64,000 bases of DNA. Source: UKL13-2 sp044228625. GTDB lineage: Bacteria > Pseudomonadota > Gammaproteobacteria > Burkholderiales > Usitatibacteraceae. The translations under genes and the position numbers were made by a program. The notes beneath the pieces were generated by a model that was not told the DNA's origin, did no database searches, and worked only from the letters and a program-made list of their open reading frames with translations. Position 1 is the first letter of the stretch. The number at the start of each line of letters is the position of its first letter. Shown one piece after another: positions 51,653-59,825 of this stretch. Location: positions 42,331 to 106,330 of the forward strand of contig JBGAUM010000001.1 in assembly GCA_044228625.1 (NCBI GenBank). Reading direction: 5' to 3'.

Positions 51653-52567
51653 TTATCTCAACTTGGGGTTCAGGGCATCGCGAAGCCAATCGCCCAACAC
51701 ATTGATCGACAGGACCAGCATCACCAGCGCCAACCCGGGGAACACGGTAATCCACCACTCACCCGAGAACAGGAAGTCATTGCCGATTCTGATCAAGGTT
51801 CCGAGTGACGGCTGGGTGGGTGGGACGCCGACGCCAAGGAATGAAAGCGTTGCTTCGGTGATGATCGCGGTACCCACATGCAATGTGGCCAGCACGAGCA
51901 CGGGCCCCAGGACGTTGGGTAGAACGTGCGAAAACATGATCGACAGGGGCTTGCGCCCGATGACTCGCGCAGCCTGTACATATTCCTTGTTGCGCTCGAC
52001 CAGCGTAGAGCCCCGCACGGTACGGGCATATTGCACCCAACCCGATGCGGCGATGGCAAAGATCAGCACATAGACGGCCAGCTGGTCGTGCATGCCCTTG
52101 GGCAAGGCCACCCGCGCAACGCCGTCAATCAGCAGCGCAATCAGGATCGCCGGAAAGGAGAGCTGGATATCCGCAACGCGCATGATGAACGCATCCACCG
52201 ACCCCCCGACGTAGCCGCTGATGAGGCCCAGGGTGATGCCGATCGCCATCGCCAACAGTACAGCGCAAATGCCGACCAGCAGCGATACGCGGGACCCATA
52301 CATGATGGTGGAAAGCACGTCACGCCCCTGATCATCGGTTCCCAGCAGAAATTGTGATTTTCCGTTTGCTGTCCATGCTGGTGGTGTGAAGGCGTCCAAC
52401 AGGTTCAGCGTCTTCAGGTCGAACGGATTGTGCGGCGCGACCAGCGGTGCGAAGGCGGATGCAAAGACGCAAATGACTGCGATGACAAAAGCCGCCATCA
52501 CAAGCTTGTTGTGTTTGAAACTCCACCAGATGTCGCCGTCGAAAAAACGTTTCAGCACGTCCTGCAT
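51653..52567 (-). CDS. Peptide ABC transporter permease (DppC-like)
   Basis: The 304-residue inner-membrane permease starts at ATG 52567, one base after the upstream permease stop. Landmarks include NPFDLKTLNLLDAFTPPAW, FLLGTDDQGRDVLSTIMYGSRVSLLVG and ATLSFLGVGVPPTQPSLGTLI, the DppC/OppC signature. It has about six membrane helices. Works with DppB-like permease. Confidence 0.92.
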   Translation of the reverse strand: MQDVLKRFFDGDIWWSFKHNKLVMAAFVIAVICVFASAFAPLVAPHNPFDLKTLNLLDAFTPPAWTANGKSQFLLGTDDQGRDVLSTIMYGSRVSLLVGICAVLLAMAIGITLGLISGYVGGSVDAFIMRVADIQLSFPAILIALLIDGVARVALPKGMHDQLAVYVLIFAIAASGWVQYARTVRGSTLVERNKEYVQAARVIGRKPLSIMFSHVLPNVLGPVLVLATLHVGTAIITEATLSFLGVGVPPTQPSLGTLIRIGNDFLFSGEWWITVFPGLALVMLVLSINVLGDWLRDALNPKLR

Positions 52568-52568
52568 G

Positions 52569-53555
52569 TCAGTGCCCCCCCGTTCCGCCGCCGCCGATGC
52601 GCAGGCGAGGGTCAACCGCGTAATACAGCAAGTCCACCACCAGATTGATGATCACGAAGATGAGTCCGATCAAGCACAAGTAAGCGGCCATGACCGGAAT
52701 GTCGGCAAATTGCACGGCTTGAATGAACAAAAGCCCCATGCCCGGCCACTGGAACACGGTTTCTGTGATGATGGCAAATGCGATCAGGCCGCCCAGCTGC
52801 AGCCCCGTGATGGTCATGACCGGCACCAGTGTGTTTTTGAGCGCATGGCCAAAGTGAACGCTGCGGTTTGACAAGCCGCGTGCACGGGCAAACTTGATGT
52901 AGTCGGTGCGAAGGACTTCGAGCATCTCTGACCGCACCAGCCGCATGATGAGGGTCACCGGGTAAAAGCCGAGCGTAATGGCCGGAAGAATGAGTGCCTT
53001 GATACCGGTGGTGGTCAACAGGCCGGTGCTCCAAATGCCCAATTGTGTGACGTCGCCACGCCCAAACGACGGCAACCAGCCAAGCCAAACCGCGAAGATC
53101 AGGATCAGGAAAATGCCGATCAGAAAATTGGGCAGTGAGACGCCGATCAACGAAGTGGTCAAAATCGCCTTTGCCGTCCATTTTTCGCGGCGCAGCGCGG
53201 TGTAAACGCCTAGCGGGATGCCGACGAACAGACCAATGGTTGCCGCGGTCATGGCCAATTCGAGTGTAGCCGGAAGGCGCTCTGCAATGAGCTGCGAGAC
53301 CGGCCGGCCCAGTCGCAGCGAGATGCCGAAATTGCCTTGCAAGGCATTGCCGACGAAGCTCGCAAACTGGACGTAGAACGGCTCGTCCAGGCCCAGGGCT
53401 TTCCGAACCGCTTCGCGATCAGCGGTGGTCGCTTCGGGTGGCAGCATCAGCGATACGGGGTCGCCGACGAAGTTGAAAAGCGAAAACGCGATGAACCCGA
53501 CGGCGATCATCACGAGGATGCTTTGCAGCAGGCGGCGGATGATGAAGGCGAGCAT
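52569..53555 (-). CDS. Peptide ABC transporter permease (DppB-like)
   Basis: The 328-residue permease carries MLAFIIRRLLQSILVMIAVGFIAFSLF and GDPVSLMLPPEATTADREAVRKALGLDEP at the N-terminus, PLGVYTALRREKW, and RSEMLEVLRTDYIKFARARGLSNRSVHFGHALKNTLVPVMT, the EAA loop. About six membrane helices. Normal length. It is separated from the binding-protein gene by 103 bases with no clear terminator. Confidence 0.92.
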   Translation of the reverse strand: MLAFIIRRLLQSILVMIAVGFIAFSLFNFVGDPVSLMLPPEATTADREAVRKALGLDEPFYVQFASFVGNALQGNFGISLRLGRPVSQLIAERLPATLELAMTAATIGLFVGIPLGVYTALRREKWTAKAILTTSLIGVSLPNFLIGIFLILIFAVWLGWLPSFGRGDVTQLGIWSTGLLTTTGIKALILPAITLGFYPVTLIMRLVRSEMLEVLRTDYIKFARARGLSNRSVHFGHALKNTLVPVMTITGLQLGGLIAFAIITETVFQWPGMGLLFIQAVQFADIPVMAAYLCLIGLIFVIINLVVDLLYYAVDPRLRIGGGGTGGH

Positions 53556-53658
53556 GGTTTCTCAGGAAAATTGGAAGCCAGCGACTGCTGGGATCATTAT
53601 TTTTTTGGTTTCTGCTCGGATCCTGGCGCCGGTCCTTTGCAGTGCCAAGCCGGTCGGA

Positions 53659-55236
53659 TCAATTCAGTTTGAATCGGAAAAAGTAAGGCACATTGTTGGG
53701 CGTGAAGACGGCGTCCACGTTCTTTCGCATGGCCCAGGGTACCAAGGGCTGATGAAGCGGCAATGTCGCAACCTCCTTGTTGTGAAGCATCAGCGCATCC
53801 CGGATGTAGCCATCGCGCCTCTTCATGTCTGACTCGACTTTGATCTTTCCGATCAGCTCATCCATCTGCTTGTTCGAATAGCGGCCATAGTTGGAGTCGC
53901 CATAACCCGTGTTGTCCCCGGTACTTGTATGAACCAGCAATTGCAGGTTGTAGAGTGCATCGTAGGTTGCCGAGCCCCACGACAGAATATACATGCTGGT
54001 GTCGAACTTCTGGATCTTGGGGAAATACGTCGCCTGGGGAATGATATTCGGGGTGGCGCGAATGCCGACCTGCGAAAGCATGGGCGGGATCGCCTGGCAA
54101 ATGTCTGCTGCAGGCTGGATGTTGCCGCAGTCAATCGTGATGCCGAAACCATTCGGATATCCAGCGTCGGCCAGCAATTTCTTGGCCTTTTCCTTGTCGT
54201 AGTCGTAGCGCTTTTCCGCTTCCTTGGCAAATCCTTGGACACCGCGCGGGACTTGCGATCCCGTCGGCACCGACAGACCACGCATCACCTTGTCCTTGAT
54301 GGCCTCAATGTCGATGGCATGGGCAATCGCCTGCCGTACCCGAACATCTTTCAACGGGTTCTTGCCTTTGACATCGCTGTAGAGCAGTTCGTCGCGGAAT
54401 GAATCGAAGGCAAGGTATTGGACGCGCGCTTCCGCGCCTTCCACGATCTTGATATTGGGGTTGGTCTTCAGGCGTGAAATGTCCTGGGGCGGCGGATCAA
54501 GAACGAAATCGACCTCTCCGGAAAGCAGTGCAGCCGCCCGGGTGGCGTTGGACTTGACCGGAAGGATGTCGACTTGAGTGAGGTTGCCCCTCTCCGGACT
54601 TGTCTTGTTCCACCAGTCGGGGTTCGCCACGAGCACGGTTTTGACATCCGGCTGGCGAAGCGTCACCTTGAAAGGACCGGTGCCATTGGTATTGCGGGAG
54701 GAAAACGTGTCCTCGCGGTCCTTGTAGTTCTGGGGAACGACAGCCTTGTTCTTTTCTGACCATTCCTTGCTGACGATTCGAAACTGGAAAAGATGATTGA
54801 GCAATACCGGGTTGGGTTCTGTCATCACCAAGTCCACGGTGAACTTGTCGACCTTCTTCGCACCTTTGACGCCTTGCAGCGATGATTTCATTTGCGAGAG
54901 CGGATGCAATGCACGCTCGACCGAAAATACGACATCGTCAGCGGTGAATTCCTCTCCCCCGTGGAACTTGACGTTTTGGCGAAGTTTGAAGCGCCAAGTC
55001 AATTTGTCTGGTTGGGTCCAGCTGACTGCCAGCCAAGGCACGATCTTGTAGTTCTTGTCTCGTCCGACCAAGCCTTCATATACAGAAGACAGCACCCGAT
55101 TGGTGGGAAGCAGGTTTGACGAGTGCGCGTCCAAGGTTTGGGGGTCATCCTGGCTCGCATAACGAAGTGTCTTGGCCTGCAAGGCGGACGACATTACCGC
55201 CAGCGAGAGAACGACGGACAAAACGCGAAAAATCAT
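53659..55236 (-). CDS. Peptide ABC transporter substrate-binding protein (family 5)
   Basis: The 525-residue protein starts at ATG 55236, eight bases after AAGG; a GTG at 55245 is possible. A Sec signal peptide ends MSSALQA-KTLRYASQDDP. Family 5 marks are LDAHSSNLLPTNRVLSSVYEGLV, LAVSWTQPDKLTWRFKLRQNVKFHGGEEFTADDVVFSVERAL, and VRQAIAHAIDIEAI. It would bind peptides, or an opine, glutathione-like or other amide; ligand not deduced. First gene of the transporter operon. Confidence 0.93.
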   Translation of the reverse strand: MIFRVLSVVLSLAVMSSALQAKTLRYASQDDPQTLDAHSSNLLPTNRVLSSVYEGLVGRDKNYKIVPWLAVSWTQPDKLTWRFKLRQNVKFHGGEEFTADDVVFSVERALHPLSQMKSSLQGVKGAKKVDKFTVDLVMTEPNPVLLNHLFQFRIVSKEWSEKNKAVVPQNYKDREDTFSSRNTNGTGPFKVTLRQPDVKTVLVANPDWWNKTSPERGNLTQVDILPVKSNATRAAALLSGEVDFVLDPPPQDISRLKTNPNIKIVEGAEARVQYLAFDSFRDELLYSDVKGKNPLKDVRVRQAIAHAIDIEAIKDKVMRGLSVPTGSQVPRGVQGFAKEAEKRYDYDKEKAKKLLADAGYPNGFGITIDCGNIQPAADICQAIPPMLSQVGIRATPNIIPQATYFPKIQKFDTSMYILSWGSATYDALYNLQLLVHTSTGDNTGYGDSNYGRYSNKQMDELIGKIKVESDMKRRDGYIRDALMLHNKEVATLPLHQPLVPWAMRKNVDAVFTPNNVPYFFRFKLN

Positions 55237-55335
55237 GGGATTCACCTTCGGACTTGGCTTGGGAACTCACCTGCATGCAGGGAATCCCCTAGGCACGTTT
55301 TCACACCATCAATCTGACCCACGGAGGGGCCGCGA

Positions 55336-55367
55336 ATTATAGCTGTTTTGCCCCTCGCCAGAGGGGC
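55336..55367 (-). promoter_or_regulatory. Probable promoter with overlapping inverted repeat for the peptide transporter
   Basis: On the minus strand a perfect TATAAT lies at 55341-55336, about 95 bases before the start codon. The -35 position (around 55359-55364) has no good box but lies inside a perfect inverted repeat GCCCCTC-TGGC-GAGGGGC (55350-55367). The arrangement suggests an activator- or repressor-controlled promoter; the inverted repeat could alternatively be a stem-loop. Confidence 0.5.
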
Positions 55368-55412
55368 GTTTCGACGGAGGTGCGTGGTGGCGCAAACGGG
55401 CGAAGCCGCCGC

Positions 55413-55443
55413 AAAAAAATGCCCACCTGTGGCGGGCATTTTT
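55413..55443 (-). terminator. Rho-independent terminator of the tRNA operon
   Basis: On the minus strand a GC-rich stem AATGCCC...GGGCATT is followed by a run of T, starting about ten bases after the tRNA-His 3' end. Confidence 0.85.
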
Positions 55444-55452
55444 GAGAGAAAT

Positions 55453-55528
55453 TGGGGTGGATGATGGGGTTCGAACCCACGACAACCGGAATCACAATCC
55501 GGGACTCTACCGCTGAGCTACATCCACC
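55453..55528 (-). tRNA. tRNA-His (anticodon GTG)
   Basis: The cloverleaf reads GTGGATG at the acceptor 5' side, D-arm AGCTCAGCGGTAGAG, anticodon stem-loop CCGGA-TTGTGAT-TCCGG (anticodon GTG), T-arm GTGGGTTCGAACCCCAT, and CATCCAC at the 3' side with encoded CCA. The base at 55528 is the G expected at position -1 of tRNA-His. Confidence 0.96.
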
Positions 55529-55564
55529 ATTGATCGCTTCGCTGCCAAACGGCACCAAGTCTGT

Positions 55565-55641
55565 TGGCGCGCCCGACAGGACTCGAACCTGTTACCCCCG
55601 GCTTAGAAGGCCGGTGCTCTATCCGGATGAGCTACGGGCGC
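55565..55641 (-). tRNA. tRNA-Arg (anticodon TCT)
   Basis: The acceptor pairs GCGCCCG with CGGGCGC, with CCA encoded. Anticodon stem-loop CCGGC-CTTCTAA-GCCGG gives anticodon TCT; the T-arm is ACAGGTTCGAGTCCTGT. 77 nucleotides. Reads AGA and AGG codons. Confidence 0.96.
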
Positions 55642-55679
55642 TTCGCTGCTGGCGATAGTAACGACTTACGACGATGCTT

Positions 55680-55756
55680 TGGTCGGGGTGATAGGATTCG
55701 AACCTACGACATCCTGCTCCCAAAGCAGGCGCGCTACCGGGCTGCGCTACACCCCG
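55680..55756 (-). tRNA. tRNA-Pro (anticodon TGG)
   Basis: The acceptor pairs CGGGGTG with CACCCCG, CCA encoded. Anticodon stem-loop CCTGC-TTTGGGA-GCAGG gives anticodon TGG; T-arm GTAGGTTCGAATCCTAT. First tRNA of a Pro-Arg-His operon, 77 nucleotides. Confidence 0.96.
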
Positions 55757-55780
55757 ATCGAGCGTTGACGCGAATTGGAA

Positions 55781-55809
55781 ATTATACGCGTCAGCTCATT
55801 CCCGGGCAA
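55781..55809 (-). promoter_or_regulatory. Sigma70 promoter of the tRNA operon
   Basis: On the minus strand TTGCCC (55809-55804), a 17-base spacer and a perfect TATAAT (55786-55781). Predicted start lies about 18 bases before tRNA-Pro. Confidence 0.85.
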
Positions 55810-55826
55810 CCATCGCGGCTGAATGC

Positions 55827-55852
55827 AAAGCGGCGGGACAAGCCCGCCGCTT
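55827..55852 (-). terminator. Terminator hairpin after pnp
   Basis: A ten-base stem AAGCGGCGGG/CCCGCCGCTT with a five-base loop, about 20 bases after the pnp stop, with a short T tail on the minus strand. Confidence 0.75.
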
Positions 55853-55873
55853 GGCCATTTGGATGGTTGCTTT

Positions 55874-58006
55874 TTACTCGGGTTGCGTTTCGGCAACCGG
55901 CGCTGCTTCGGGTTTCGGCGGGCGCTCAGTCAATGCCTTCATCGACAAGCGGACGCGTCCTTTTTCGTCAGCTTCCAAGACCTTGACCTTGACGATCTGG
56001 CCTTCCTTGAGATGGTCGGCGACCGCATTGACGCGCTCGTGCGCAATTTGCGAAATGTGCAGCAGGCCGTCCTTGCCTGGCAACAGTTGGACGATCGCAC
56101 CAAAGTCGAGCAACCGGATGACCGGACCTTCATACACCTTGCCGACTTCGACTTCCGCAACAATTGCTTCGATGCGCGCTTTCGCCGCAGCTCCCGCTTC
56201 GGCAGAGACGCACGCGATGCTGATGTTTCCTTCATCATCGATGTCGATTTGCGTACCGGTTTCTCGGGTCAGCGCCTGAATCACGCTGCCACCCTTGCCG
56301 ATCACCTCACGGATCTTGTCCGGATTGATCTTCATCTTGATGATTTGCGGGGCGTATTGCGAAAGCTCGCCGCGGGCCGAGGGCACTGCCTGCTTCATGA
56401 GGCCGAGGATGTGCATCCGGCCGTCCTTGGCTTGGCGGAGCGCCACATCCATGATCTCCTTGGTGATGCCGGTGATCTTGATGTCCATTTGCAGAGCGGT
56501 CACGCCTTTTTCAGTTCCAGCAACCTTGAAATCCATGTCGCCCAAGTGGTCCTCGTCACCAAGGATGTCGGTCAGGACAGCAAAGCGATTGCCTTCCTTG
56601 ATCAGGCCCATGGCCACGCCGGCGACGTGCGCTTTCATCGGCACACCGGCATCCATCAACGCCAGGCAGCCGCCGCAAACGGAGGCCATCGATGAAGATC
56701 CGTTGGATTCGGTAATCTCAGAAACAACGCGCATCGAGTAGCCAAATTCCTCCTCGGTCGGCAACACGGCGACAAGTGCCCGTTTAGCGAGGCGGCCGTG
56801 GCCGATTTCGCGGCGCTTCGGGCTTCCGACACGTCCGGTTTCACCGGTCGAATAGGGGGGGAAGTTGTAATGAAACATGTATCGGTCGTGATACTCGCCT
56901 TGCAGCGCATCGATGATTTGCGACTCTTTCAGAGTTCCCAGGGTCGCCACCACGATGGCCTGCGTTTCGCCGCGCGTGAAAAGGACGGATCCATGGGTGC
57001 GCGGCAGGACTGTCGGCCGAATCGAAATCGGTCGCACGGTACGCGTATCGCGACCGTCGATACGAGGTTCGCCATTCAAAATCTGGCCGCGCACGGTCTT
57101 GGCCTCGATGTTGAACAACAGCGAATTCACTGTGTTCTTGTCAGGCGCCCCTTCAGCACCGGTGCACAAGGCAGAAACCACGCGACTGCGGATTTCGTCG
57201 AGCCTCGTTGAGCGCTGGGACTTGGATTTGATGCGGAACGCCTCGTTGATATCGTTGGCCGCCATCAAATTGATTTGATCAATCAGTGCTTGGGGCGGCG
57301 TGGGAGGCGTCCAGTTCCAAGGATCCTTGCCACCTTCATCGGCCAACTCAAGAATGGCGTTGATGGCCGCTTGTTGCGCTTCGTGACCAAAGACCACGGC
57401 ACCCAGCATGATGTCCTCGGGCAGTTCATGGGCCTCGGACTCCACCATCAAGACAGCCGTTTCAGTGCCTGCAACAACGAGATCCAGTTTGGAGGTCGCC
57501 AAATCCGTCTTGGACGGGTTCAGGACATACTGACCGTCAATGTATCCGACGCGCGCAGCGCCGATCGGACCGTCGAACGGCACGCCGGCCAAAGTCACGG
57601 CCGCAGACGCACCGATCATGGCCGGAATATCTGGATCGATCTCGGGATCGCAAGACAGCACGGTCGCGATGATTTGCACTTCGTTGTAAAAGCCGTCCGG
57701 GAACAAAGGGCGAAGCGGGCGGTCGATCAAACGTGATGTGAGAATTTCCTTTTCGGAGGGGCGGCCTTCGCGTTTGAAAAATCCGCCGGGGATCTTGCCG
57801 GCGGCAAAGGTTTTTTCCTGGTAGTCAACCGTCAACGGGAAAAAATCCTGGCCTTCCTTGGCTTCGGAGCGAGCGACACACGTGACCAGCACAACGGTGT
57901 CGTCCATCGACACCAAAACAGCGCCATCCGCTTGGCGCGCAATTTCTCCCGTTTCGAGCGTCACCGTGTGGCGTCCGTAAGGGAATGACTTCTTGATCGC
58001 TTTCAT
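55874..58006 (-). CDS. pnp: Polyribonucleotide nucleotidyltransferase (PNPase)
   Basis: The 710-residue enzyme degrades RNA 3'-5' phosphorolytically in the degradosome and in mRNA turnover. Two RNase PH domains occupy about 1-550, with DYQEKTFAAGKIPGGFFKREGRPSEKEILTSRLIDRPLRPLFP in the first and GDEDHLGDMDFKVAGT in the second. A KH domain (KIREVIGKGGSVIQAL) and an S1 domain (VGKVYEGPVIRLLDFGAIVQLLPGKDGLLHISQI) complete it. Standard length; follows rpsO after a terminator. Confidence 0.98.
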   Translation of the reverse strand: MKAIKKSFPYGRHTVTLETGEIARQADGAVLVSMDDTVVLVTCVARSEAKEGQDFFPLTVDYQEKTFAAGKIPGGFFKREGRPSEKEILTSRLIDRPLRPLFPDGFYNEVQIIATVLSCDPEIDPDIPAMIGASAAVTLAGVPFDGPIGAARVGYIDGQYVLNPSKTDLATSKLDLVVAGTETAVLMVESEAHELPEDIMLGAVVFGHEAQQAAINAILELADEGGKDPWNWTPPTPPQALIDQINLMAANDINEAFRIKSKSQRSTRLDEIRSRVVSALCTGAEGAPDKNTVNSLLFNIEAKTVRGQILNGEPRIDGRDTRTVRPISIRPTVLPRTHGSVLFTRGETQAIVVATLGTLKESQIIDALQGEYHDRYMFHYNFPPYSTGETGRVGSPKRREIGHGRLAKRALVAVLPTEEEFGYSMRVVSEITESNGSSSMASVCGGCLALMDAGVPMKAHVAGVAMGLIKEGNRFAVLTDILGDEDHLGDMDFKVAGTEKGVTALQMDIKITGITKEIMDVALRQAKDGRMHILGLMKQAVPSARGELSQYAPQIIKMKINPDKIREVIGKGGSVIQALTRETGTQIDIDDEGNISIACVSAEAGAAAKARIEAIVAEVEVGKVYEGPVIRLLDFGAIVQLLPGKDGLLHISQIAHERVNAVADHLKEGQIVKVKVLEADEKGRVRLSMKALTERPPKPEAAPVAETQPE

Positions 58007-58067
58007 GCGAGTTCCTTCTCTCTGTCTCGTCGTTTGATTGAATCCGTGGCTCCCATCGCCGATTGGC

Positions 58068-58104
58068 GAAAAAAAAGCCCTCTGAACCGTAATTCAGGGG
58101 GCTC
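58068..58104 (-). terminator. Rho-independent terminator between rpsO and pnp
   Basis: On the minus strand the stem AGCCCCCTGAA/TTCAGAGGGCT is followed by eight T. In E. coli a partial terminator likewise lies between rpsO and pnp, letting some transcripts reach pnp. Confidence 0.88.
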
Positions 58105-58123
58105 TTTTGATGGGCGGCGCTTT

Positions 58124-58381
58124 TTACTTCCGCAGGCCGAGTTGGTCGATCAGCGTGCGATAGGTATCGTGCTTGGTCCGTTTAAGATAGTCGAGCAAGC
58201 TGCGGCGTTTGCTCACCATGCGCAGCAAACCACGGCGGCCGTGATGGTCCTTGACGTGGGTTTTGAAATGCTCGGTCAATTCGTTGATGCGATGCGTGAG
58301 CAACGCGACTTGGACTTCGGGAGAGCCGGTATCGCCTTTGGCGCGTTGATATTTCGCAACAACTTCCTGGCTTGTCGCCAT
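58124..58381 (-). CDS. rpsO: 30S ribosomal protein S15
   Basis: The 85-residue protein binds 16S rRNA helix 22 as a primary assembly protein. Family core is GDTGSPEVQVALLTHRINELTEHFKTHVKDHHGRRGLLRMVSKRRSLLDYL ending LIDQLGLRK. I prefer ATG 58381; ATG 58387 adds two residues and sits too close to the AAAGGA site. Own promoter upstream. Confidence 0.97.
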   Translation of the reverse strand: MATSQEVVAKYQRAKGDTGSPEVQVALLTHRINELTEHFKTHVKDHHGRRGLLRMVSKRRSLLDYLKRTKHDTYRTLIDQLGLRK

Positions 58382-58478
58382 GATCATTTCCTTTCAAATC
58401 GCGCCCCATTTCGCTGGAACTTGCGGCTGGCGGACGGAAATGGCGACATGCCAATCCAAAGCGTCAGCGGAAACGGCG

Positions 58479-58508
58479 ATTTTAGCAGCAAATGCGGAAA
58501 ATCCGCAA
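58479..58508 (-). promoter_or_regulatory. Probable rpsO promoter
   Basis: On the minus strand TTGCGG (58508-58503), 18-base spacer, TAAAAT (58484-58479), in the truB-rpsO gap, about 100 bases before the rpsO start. Confidence 0.65.
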
Positions 58509-58513
58509 GAAAA

Positions 58514-59434
58514 TCAATCGCTTTCGCGCAAGTCAGGACTCATTAGCCTTTCCGGGACCACCACCCGGTCGCTTCCCTCGGCGCAAACTTGTGCAACGCC
58601 AAGAAACCAGCCCCCCGAAATGTGAATTCGAGGGAGTCCCGTGGCCTTGAATGCCAGCAGGCGCCCGGGCCAGCCAATGCAGAACGCGGAAGCGTCTGAA
58701 TCGGAAAGCCCAAGAAGGGGCAATGCGTCCGCTAGCGCCCCCGGAGGCAAAAGCAGGGCGTCACGGTCTTCGAGGGACATCGCCTCCAACTCGTCAAAAG
58801 TAGTCGCCTTTGCGAGGTTCAGGGACCCGGAAGCGATCCGTTCGAGCTTGACCAAATGTGCGCCACAACCCAGTGCGGCACCGATGTCCTCAGCCAAGAC
58901 ACGGATGTAGGTTCCCTTGCTGACATGGGCATCTACAGTGATCCAAGGGGGGGACCAAGCGGCGAGCTTCAGTGAAAAAATCTCGATGGCACGTTCAGCG
59001 CGCTCGGTCTCCAGCCCCTTCCGTGCCAGTTTGTAGAGTGGTACCCCGTCCACCTTGATCGCCGAGTGCATGGGGGGCGTTTGCCTTTGAGCCCCGATTT
59101 TGGCCGCGAGCACCGATTCTGCGTCGATTTCGGTACATTCGACCGAACGCGCTTCGACGATTTCCCCTTCAGTGTCACCGGTGCTGCTGCGCTCTCCGAG
59201 TTTCAAGGTGGCTAGATAACGCTTGTCTGCATCAAGGTGAAAGCGCGCAAACTTTGCCGCTTCACCGAAGCATATCGGCAGCAGTCCCGTTGCAAATGGA
59301 TCGAGAGTCCCGGTATGCCCGGCCTTTGCGGCATTGAACAGCCGCTTTGCCCAGCCCACTGCCGATGTAGAAGAAATCCCGGCGGGCTTGTTTGCGAGCA
59401 GCACGCCGGAAATCGCGCGCCTTGCGAGCTTCAT
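58514..59434 (-). CDS. truB: tRNA pseudouridine-55 synthase
   Basis: The 306-residue enzyme makes pseudouridine 55 in tRNA T-loops. The catalytic Asp is in HTGTLDPFATGLLPICFGEAAKF near residue 45. Other marks are KRYLATLKLGERSSTGDTEGE and VSKGTYIRVLAEDIGAALGCGAHL. A C-terminal PUA-like domain follows. Overlaps rbfA by 4 bases (ATGA). Confidence 0.97.
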   Translation of the reverse strand: MKLARRAISGVLLANKPAGISSTSAVGWAKRLFNAAKAGHTGTLDPFATGLLPICFGEAAKFARFHLDADKRYLATLKLGERSSTGDTEGEIVEARSVECTEIDAESVLAAKIGAQRQTPPMHSAIKVDGVPLYKLARKGLETERAERAIEIFSLKLAAWSPPWITVDAHVSKGTYIRVLAEDIGAALGCGAHLVKLERIASGSLNLAKATTFDELEAMSLEDRDALLLPPGALADALPLLGLSDSDASAFCIGWPGRLLAFKATGLPRIHISGGWFLGVAQVCAEGSDRVVVPERLMSPDLRESD

Positions 59435-59811
59435 GCGGGATCAGCAGAGGGCGGATGCTTTCGATCTTCTTCGATTGCGTCGTCAATCAACTTTGACAGA
59501 TTTGCGCCACGCTCGATCGAGGTATCCAAGACAAAGTGAAGTTGCGGAACCGTCCGAATCGGCAGCCGATGGGACAGCTGTGAACGCAGGAACCCCGCAG
59601 CGCTTTGGAGTCCATGTTGGCAGGAACTCACTTGCGCCTCATTGCCCATGGAGGTGAAAAACACCTTTGCGTGCGCGTTGTCGCGGGTGACCTGGACCTC
59701 TGTCAGTGTGACCATTGCGACGCGCGGATCGCGCAATTCCAATCGGATGAGTTCGGAAAGCTCCCGTTGGATCGCGTCAGCTATTTTTCGGTTGCGGGTT
59801 TCGCCGGCCAA
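59431..59811 (-). CDS. rbfA: Ribosome-binding factor A
   Basis: The 126-residue KH-like protein assists late 30S maturation. NRKIADAIQRELSELIRLELRDPRVAMVTLTEVQVTRDNAHAKVFF and AAGFLRSQLSHRLPIRTVPQLHFVLDTSIERGA are standard. Fourteen bases after infB, 4-base overlap with truB. Confidence 0.97.
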   Translation of the reverse strand: MAGETRNRKIADAIQRELSELIRLELRDPRVAMVTLTEVQVTRDNAHAKVFFTSMGNEAQVSSCQHGLQSAAGFLRSQLSHRLPIRTVPQLHFVLDTSIERGANLSKLIDDAIEEDRKHPPSADPA

Positions 59812-59825
59812 GAGAAAAGCTCCGT

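Noticed and set aside
49636..55236. Peptide ABC transporter as the beta-Asp-Arg importer
   Set aside because: It is 40 kb away, shows no ArgR-like repeat at its promoter, and family 5 binding proteins are too varied for a ligand call.
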